Source: Lapidilactobacillus mulanensis (lineage in GTDB: Bacteria; Bacillota; Bacilli; Lactobacillales; Lactobacillaceae). From it: a stretch of DNA of 64,000 nt. Below, one piece after another: positions 60,404 through 64,000 of the stretch (the first letter of the stretch is position 1; each line of letters starts with the position of its first letter). The DNA is taken from NCBI RefSeq assembly GCF_003946215.1, contig NZ_RHOW01000002.1:1-64000 (forward strand). The letters run 5' to 3'. The notes under the pieces were generated by a model. That model did no database searches. It was not told where the DNA came from and was given only the letters and a program-made list of their open reading frames with translations. Both the position numbers and the translations under genes were made by a program.

Positions 60404-61243
60404 TTGCCAAAACTTAAAAAAAGACTCGATGCATTTAGCGATGCGATCATTGCCATTATTATTACGATCATCGTCCTAGAATTACCGATCAAAGTTGTGA
60501 ATGGAACTGTTAACTTTCGACAATTATTTCTGTCTATTGGTATTTATGCCGTCAGTTTTTGTTTCGTTGCCAACATGTGGTATCAACACGCTTTAGTGTT
60601 CGATGAAGTCGACACGATCACCAATCAAGATGTGGTGCGCGATTTGATTTTCCTGATGCTATTATCATTGATGCCAACCTTTACGCGCTTGATGAGTACC
60701 GATCCAATTCGGCCAACCGTCATGTTGTATGGTTTACTCTACTTAATTCTAATCGGCTATTTCCAATTCTTGGCTCATGGTATCTTACGGCAAAAATATC
60801 AATCGGATGAAGATTTTAGCCGAATTTATAAATCGATCTATGGGCGCAAGAGTAGTCGTTATCTTTACGTCATTATTATCGGATTGATCGTGCTAGGTTA
60901 CTTCATTCCTAAAGTCGCCATGATCTTATACATCGCTATTCCAATTTGTTCTTTCCTGCTTAACAGCCAAGAACGCGAAGAGATCAATGACATGAACGCC
61001 CTACCCGCAGATGGGCGCCAACGTTTCCTAGCAATGCCGGACAGTGACAAGATCCGCTTTGGAAAAATGATTCGTAGTTATCTTGTCAAAAATCGTAATC
61101 GTTCTGCCTTAAATACACCTGATCAGCAACAGGCCTGGCAACAACTGGTTCAGCAAGCGCAGACAGAATTTAATATTTCGGAAGAAGATCTGACCAAATG
61201 GTTCGCCGGTCACCGTCAGCGAATCAATCGTCAAGTCCGGTAA
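60404..61243 (+). CDS. TMEM175-family (DUF1211) membrane protein, potassium-channel-like
   Basis: A 279-residue protein. The first helix carries RLDAFSDAIIAIIITIIVLELPI, the R-x3-FSD signature of the TMEM175 family. Five more helices follow to about residue 190, and then a soluble basic C-terminal tail that is longer than in typical bacterial members. Bacterial TMEM175 proteins conduct potassium. Start TTG 60404 lies 7 bases after TGGGGG. The ATG at 60365 lies in the likely -10 box TATGAT and is rejected. It is monocistronic with a terminator. Confidence 0.8.
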   Translation: MPKLKKRLDAFSDAIIAIIITIIVLELPIKVVNGTVNFRQLFLSIGIYAVSFCFVANMWYQHALVFDEVDTITNQDVVRDLIFLMLLSLMPTFTRLMSTDPIRPTVMLYGLLYLILIGYFQFLAHGILRQKYQSDEDFSRIYKSIYGRKSSRYLYVIIIGLIVLGYFIPKVAMILYIAIPICSFLLNSQEREEINDMNALPADGRQRFLAMPDSDKIRFGKMIRSYLVKNRNRSALNTPDQQQAWQQLVQQAQTEFNISEEDLTKWFAGHRQRINRQVR

Positions 61244-61284
61244 CTGCTGACCGCTACAAAGTGCCCCTCTCATTTTAAATACAC

Positions 61285-61332
61285 GAAAAAAATGCAAATC
61301 CCCTAAAATATTAAGGGATTTGCATTTTTTAT
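61285..61332. terminator. bidirectional terminator
   Basis: AAAAATGCAAATCCC / GGGATTTGCATTTTT between the convergent TMEM175-like and azoreductase genes. Confidence 0.9.
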
Positions 61333-61345
61333 CAAGGAAATTCAA

Positions 61346-61987
61346 TTAGAAGGTGAGTCCTAATTGATCGGCTTTGGCAAAAGCTGCCTCTTGAATCTTC
61401 GTTGCATTCTGGGGCTCGTGATCCATTCCTTCAACGAATAACGCTTGATAATCAGTCACGCCCATCGTCGCCAGAATCGTTTTAAGATAAGTATCCCCAA
61501 TATTTAATTGGCGTAGATCTGGTTGGCCGGGTTCGTTGGCATAAAAGCCACCCGCCGACTGCAAATGCAGTGCTTTTTTATCTTTAAGTAAACCCGTCGG
61601 CGCACCAAACTCATTGTAATAGAACGTGATATGAACTTGCATGACAACATCTAGATAAGATTTCAATTCTGCCGGTAAAAATAGATTATACATCGGATTA
61701 ACAAAGACATATTTGTCGCTGGTCACAAATTCATCGACCCAAACCTGCCGAGCAGTTACAAATTCTTGTTCTTCTGCAGTTAGCTCCGCTTTTCGAATCG
61801 CTTTATGATAAATCGATAGCGCAACTTCGTCGAATGGAAACTGCGGGATCACGGCTAAATTTCTTTCGACAATCTCATCATCTGGATTGGCACGACGATA
61901 TGCGTCTAGAAAATGTTGCTTCAAAGTGAGACTGTTAGAAAATTGAGCACTCTTGGGATGTGCGGTAATAACCAAAACTTTACTCAT
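61346..61987 (-). CDS. FMN-dependent NADH azoreductase (AzoR-like)
   Basis: A 213-residue flavodoxin-fold oxidoreductase: SKVLVITAHPKSAQFSNSLTL (FMN phosphate loop), KYVFVNPMYNLFLPAELKSYLDVVMQ (about 95-120), LHLQSAGGFY and LRQLNIGDTYLKTILATMG, as in AzoR. It reduces quinones or azo dyes with NAD(P)H. Start ATG 61987 follows GGAAAGGA; the upstream frame to 62044 has no site. It is the last gene of a SnoaL-SDR-azoreductase series likely controlled by the divergent MarR regulator. Confidence 0.9.
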   Translation of the reverse strand: MSKVLVITAHPKSAQFSNSLTLKQHFLDAYRRANPDDEIVERNLAVIPQFPFDEVALSIYHKAIRKAELTAEEQEFVTARQVWVDEFVTSDKYVFVNPMYNLFLPAELKSYLDVVMQVHITFYYNEFGAPTGLLKDKKALHLQSAGGFYANEPGQPDLRQLNIGDTYLKTILATMGVTDYQALFVEGMDHEPQNATKIQEAAFAKADQLGLTF

Positions 61988-62116
61988 TAATGGATCCTTT
62001 CCGGGAACTACCCCTTTATATATTTTTTCAAATCGATCGGTCAATAGCTGCGAAAAGCTATTGATTTAATTATAACTTGTTGCGGACCGCACACAAACAA
62101 GAAACATCGCGCGATA

Positions 62117-62875
62117 TTACCAAGGCAAGGTTCCTTCATTCTCCGTAAACGTCCCTGTTTGGGGATCAGCCAATGGTAAACTGGCCATTTTGACGATCTG
62201 CGCAGCACCCATCGCAACATCTTGCATGCCCGCCGGTTTGATCGATTCACTTGAGCGGCCACCGAAGTTAGTCGCCGTCCAACCTGGATTAACCGAGTTG
62301 ACCGTGATACCCTCAGTGATTAATTCCTTGCTGAGGAGAATCGTGGCAAAATCTACCGAAGCTTTCGAAGCCTGATAACCTAATGAACTGACGTTGTAAA
62401 AGCGTGAGTTCGGATCAGTAGCCAAGCCTAATGAACCCATATTGCTAGAAACGTTGATAATTTTGGCGGGCTGACCGGCTTTTAACAAGGGGATCATCGC
62501 CTGCGTAACATCAACTAAGCCGAAGAAATTAACGTCGAACTCTTGACGCATGGTCTCGGTGCTCATTTCTGAAGCAGGTTGATGTTGTCCCATCGCGATG
62601 CCCGCATTATTGATCAGAATACTTAAGTAGCCATAATCGGCTTTAATTTTTTCGGCAGCTGCGGCAATTTGTGCTTTATTCGTCACATCTAGTTGGATGA
62701 ATGTCGCTTGTACGCCTGCTGCTTCGAGCTTTTCAACGGCTTTTTCGCCACGCTGTTGATCACGAGCACCCACGAGAATATGTTGTCCTTTTTGATCAAG
62801 TTCTTTGGCCGTCTCAAAACCAATACCCTTATCGGCACCAGTAATCAACGTGATCACTTGCTTTGATTCTGTCAT
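62117..62875 (-). CDS. short-chain dehydrogenase/reductase
   Basis: A 252-residue SDR: TGADKGIGFETAKEL (cofactor loop, about 13-27), LDVTNK, ILINNAGIAMG (about 87), catalytic Ser in NVSSNMG, Tyr/Lys in GYQASKASVDF (about 168), and NPGWTATNFGG. The GADKGIG form is common in carbonyl-reductase-like SDRs. The substrate is unknown. It has a GGGAGG ribosome binding site and lies between the SnoaL-like and azoreductase genes, a set typical of quinone or electrophile stress operons. Confidence 0.9.
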   Translation of the reverse strand: MTESKQVITLITGADKGIGFETAKELDQKGQHILVGARDQQRGEKAVEKLEAAGVQATFIQLDVTNKAQIAAAAEKIKADYGYLSILINNAGIAMGQHQPASEMSTETMRQEFDVNFFGLVDVTQAMIPLLKAGQPAKIINVSSNMGSLGLATDPNSRFYNVSSLGYQASKASVDFATILLSKELITEGITVNSVNPGWTATNFGGRSSESIKPAGMQDVAMGAAQIVKMASLPLADPQTGTFTENEGTLPW

Positions 62876-62918
62876 AATTTGCCTCCCAGATGATGTGTTA
62901 GTCAGCCGCTAGCAATGA

Positions 62919-63503
62919 CTAATCATTTTCATGCAGCCATTTTTCGGAATTCTCATATAATGTGTTTTCATCTTGAGCGCGATCAGTCCCTAATAGGTCC
63001 TGACTGATTTCACCGCCTGCATTTAGACGAACGTAGGCCAAGAAGCGATAACTGCGGCGTAGATTGGCCACATCTTCCGGCTTGATCTTAAGATCTTGAC
63101 CAGAAATCGCCGGCTCCAACTTATCGCTTTCATCGATCGAAGTTAAATCGACAATTTTCCATTCACCATTCCGTTTTTCAGCGCGATAGATCAAACGCAT
63201 GTATGATTCCAAGACGGCTTCTACGCCATTGACCAATTGCCAGCGATTCGTCGTTGAAGAAAGCTCAACGTAAGCACGTGTTCCGTTTTGATGGACGATC
63301 GGTGTGCCGAAGCGACCCACGATCGGCAGACTATTATCAACTTCAACAGATTGTTTACCTAGAAAAGTCGATACCGGGCCATTTTGCCAACTCGTTCTCA
63401 CAGTCGCATCAGAAAAATAGCAATCGGCCAGTTCCTTAACGTGACGCCCACGATACATTCGTTCCTTTAAGACCAATTGACTAATTTCTTCAAAATCATT
63501 CAT
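62919..63503 (-). CDS. SnoaL/NTF2-like protein
   Basis: A 194-residue protein with an N-terminal SnoaL/NTF2-like fold: LVLKERMYRGRHVKELADCYFSDATVRTSWQNG is the typical start of such domains, and NRWQLVNGVEAVLESYMRLIYRAEKRNGEWKIVDLTSID its later strands. A C-terminal extension of about 70 residues (VANLRRSYRFLAYVRLNAGGEI) completes it. Family members range from cyclases to binding proteins, so the activity is unknown. It is the first gene divergent from the MarR regulator. Confidence 0.78.
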   Translation of the reverse strand: MNDFEEISQLVLKERMYRGRHVKELADCYFSDATVRTSWQNGPVSTFLGKQSVEVDNSLPIVGRFGTPIVHQNGTRAYVELSSTTNRWQLVNGVEAVLESYMRLIYRAEKRNGEWKIVDLTSIDESDKLEPAISGQDLKIKPEDVANLRRSYRFLAYVRLNAGGEISQDLLGTDRAQDENTLYENSEKWLHEND

Positions 63504-63655
63504 GATCTTGCGCTTCCATTTCTAAATGTTGATTAATTTTCACCATTAGTTTTAAACCAGCCGTTAATGCCCTGCATGAATTTAGCAACCGTCTCCGATT
63601 TATCCGAGCCAGGTAGCTTCAAGCTAGTTTTGACGCTTTTAAAAATGTTTTATAT

Positions 63656-63697
63656 TTGACATAAATCAACTTTATACTCATAATTGATATATATCAA
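63656..63697. promoter_or_regulatory. two MarR-type operators over the marR promoter
   Basis: TTGACATAAATCAA (63656-63669) and the perfect palindrome TTGATATATATCAA (63684-63697) are 28 bp apart. The first contains the -35 TTGACA, followed by a 17-bp spacer and CATAAT (63679-63684), the promoter of the MarR gene. Repressor bound there would block it, and probably also the divergent SnoaL promoter. Confidence 0.7.
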
Positions 63698-63749
63698 CGA
63701 TTAACAAATCGCAAATTAAAAACGGTTTTTCTAGGAGTGGCTATACTAA

Positions 63750-64000
63750 ATGGCAGGTAAAATTAATCACACGCAATCATTGGGACAGATGTTGATCGTC
63801 CTAAGCCAAGCAATCACGCAAAATCGGTCATTGGCTGAGTTCGGACTCACTCGACTACAAGCGATGACACTTAAAAAGGTTTACCAAAATCCCGGCGTCA
63901 GCATGAGCCAGTTATCCACCAGCACCGGAATTGCACGCGCTCAATTGACGCGGCTTATTTCTAAACTAGAGGAAAGTGACTTAGTGCAGCGCCAACATAA
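63750..64000 (+). CDS. MarR-family regulator (partial, cut by window end)
   Basis: The first 83 residues of a MarR-type winged-helix regulator: SLGQMLIVLSQAITQNRSLAEFGLTRLQAMTLKKVYQNPGVSMSQLSTSTGIARAQLTRLISKLEESDLVQRQ covers the dimerisation helix and helix-turn-helix. The wing and C-terminus lie beyond position 64000. The ribosome binding site is AGGAGTG. It is divergent from the SnoaL-SDR-azoreductase genes, the classic layout for a redox- or phenolic-sensing MarR repressor, and has two operator-like palindromes upstream. Confidence 0.88.
   Translation, partial: MAGKINHTQSLGQMLIVLSQAITQNRSLAEFGLTRLQAMTLKKVYQNPGVSMSQLSTSTGIARAQLTRLISKLEESDLVQRQH

Overview
The window looks like a chromosomal segment of a low-to-mid GC Gram-positive lactic acid bacterium (Lactobacillaceae or a close relative). 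The evidence is a dltXABCD teichoic-acid D-alanylation operon, PTS sugar uptake, a PurR-box purine permease, a T-box-like leader before metNI, strong AGGAGG ribosome binding sites and many U-tailed intrinsic terminators. I see no rRNA, tRNA, CRISPR array, prophage or transposase gene. I cannot name the species from the sequence alone.

Layout. 1-5.9 kb: uronate catabolism (uxuB-uxuA, kdgK) with a divergent GntR regulator, then a Gfo/Idh/MocA oxidoreductase. 6.7-10.2 kb: a heterodimeric multidrug-type ABC exporter. 11-14.9 kb: an AraC regulator, a membrane-anchored Mrr-like nuclease, a small conserved protein, an SGNH hydrolase and a small membrane protein. 15-22 kb: a MurNAc/peptidoglycan-recycling locus. 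Esterase-murQ-murR-like regulator-PTS EIIC run leftward and an amino-sugar kinase plus mupG run rightward from a shared divergent promoter. 22-27 kb: purine permease, ZIP transporter, rarA. 29-38 kb: small proteins, a broken GNAT gene, the deoC-deoB-deoD nucleoside operon, anmK and an sdpRI-like pair. 38.5-45 kb: the dlt operon ending in a DltE-like serine hydrolase. 45-51.6 kb: a HhH-GPD repair protein, DUF1801 protein, metNI, plsY and a sigma-factor/PH-domain pair. 51.7-57 kb: MFS exporter, LytTR/LiaF-like pair and a MacB-like ABC system. 57.8-64 kb: GH13 glucosidase, mazEF, a TMEM175-like channel, and an azoreductase/SDR/SnoaL set with a divergent MarR regulator.

The most unusual content is not coding. 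Many long intergenic gaps are filled by two families of dispersed, imperfectly palindromic elements. Family 1 (about 115 bp, often in arrays of 2-3) has conserved ends while the stem sequence differs between copies and stays self-complementary. Family 2 (about 200-280 bp single units, or about 680 bp composites of two units) shows the same behaviour on a larger scale: boundary motifs and an internal core are kept while whole stems are exchanged for other self-complementary stems. They interrupt operons between co-directional genes (deoC/deoB, kinase/mupG, and an 850-bp gap between dltB and dltC). They are candidates for structured RNA or for a non-autonomous hairpin mobile element.

Other noncoding finds are a probable small RNA at 57.58-57.75 kb, with three hairpins exposing CU-rich anti-Shine-Dalgarno loops and a strong terminator, and three exact-period 84-bp repeats inside the metNI leader. 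Regulatory sites for PurR, MurR/RpiR, ArsR, LytTR and MarR families can be read directly.
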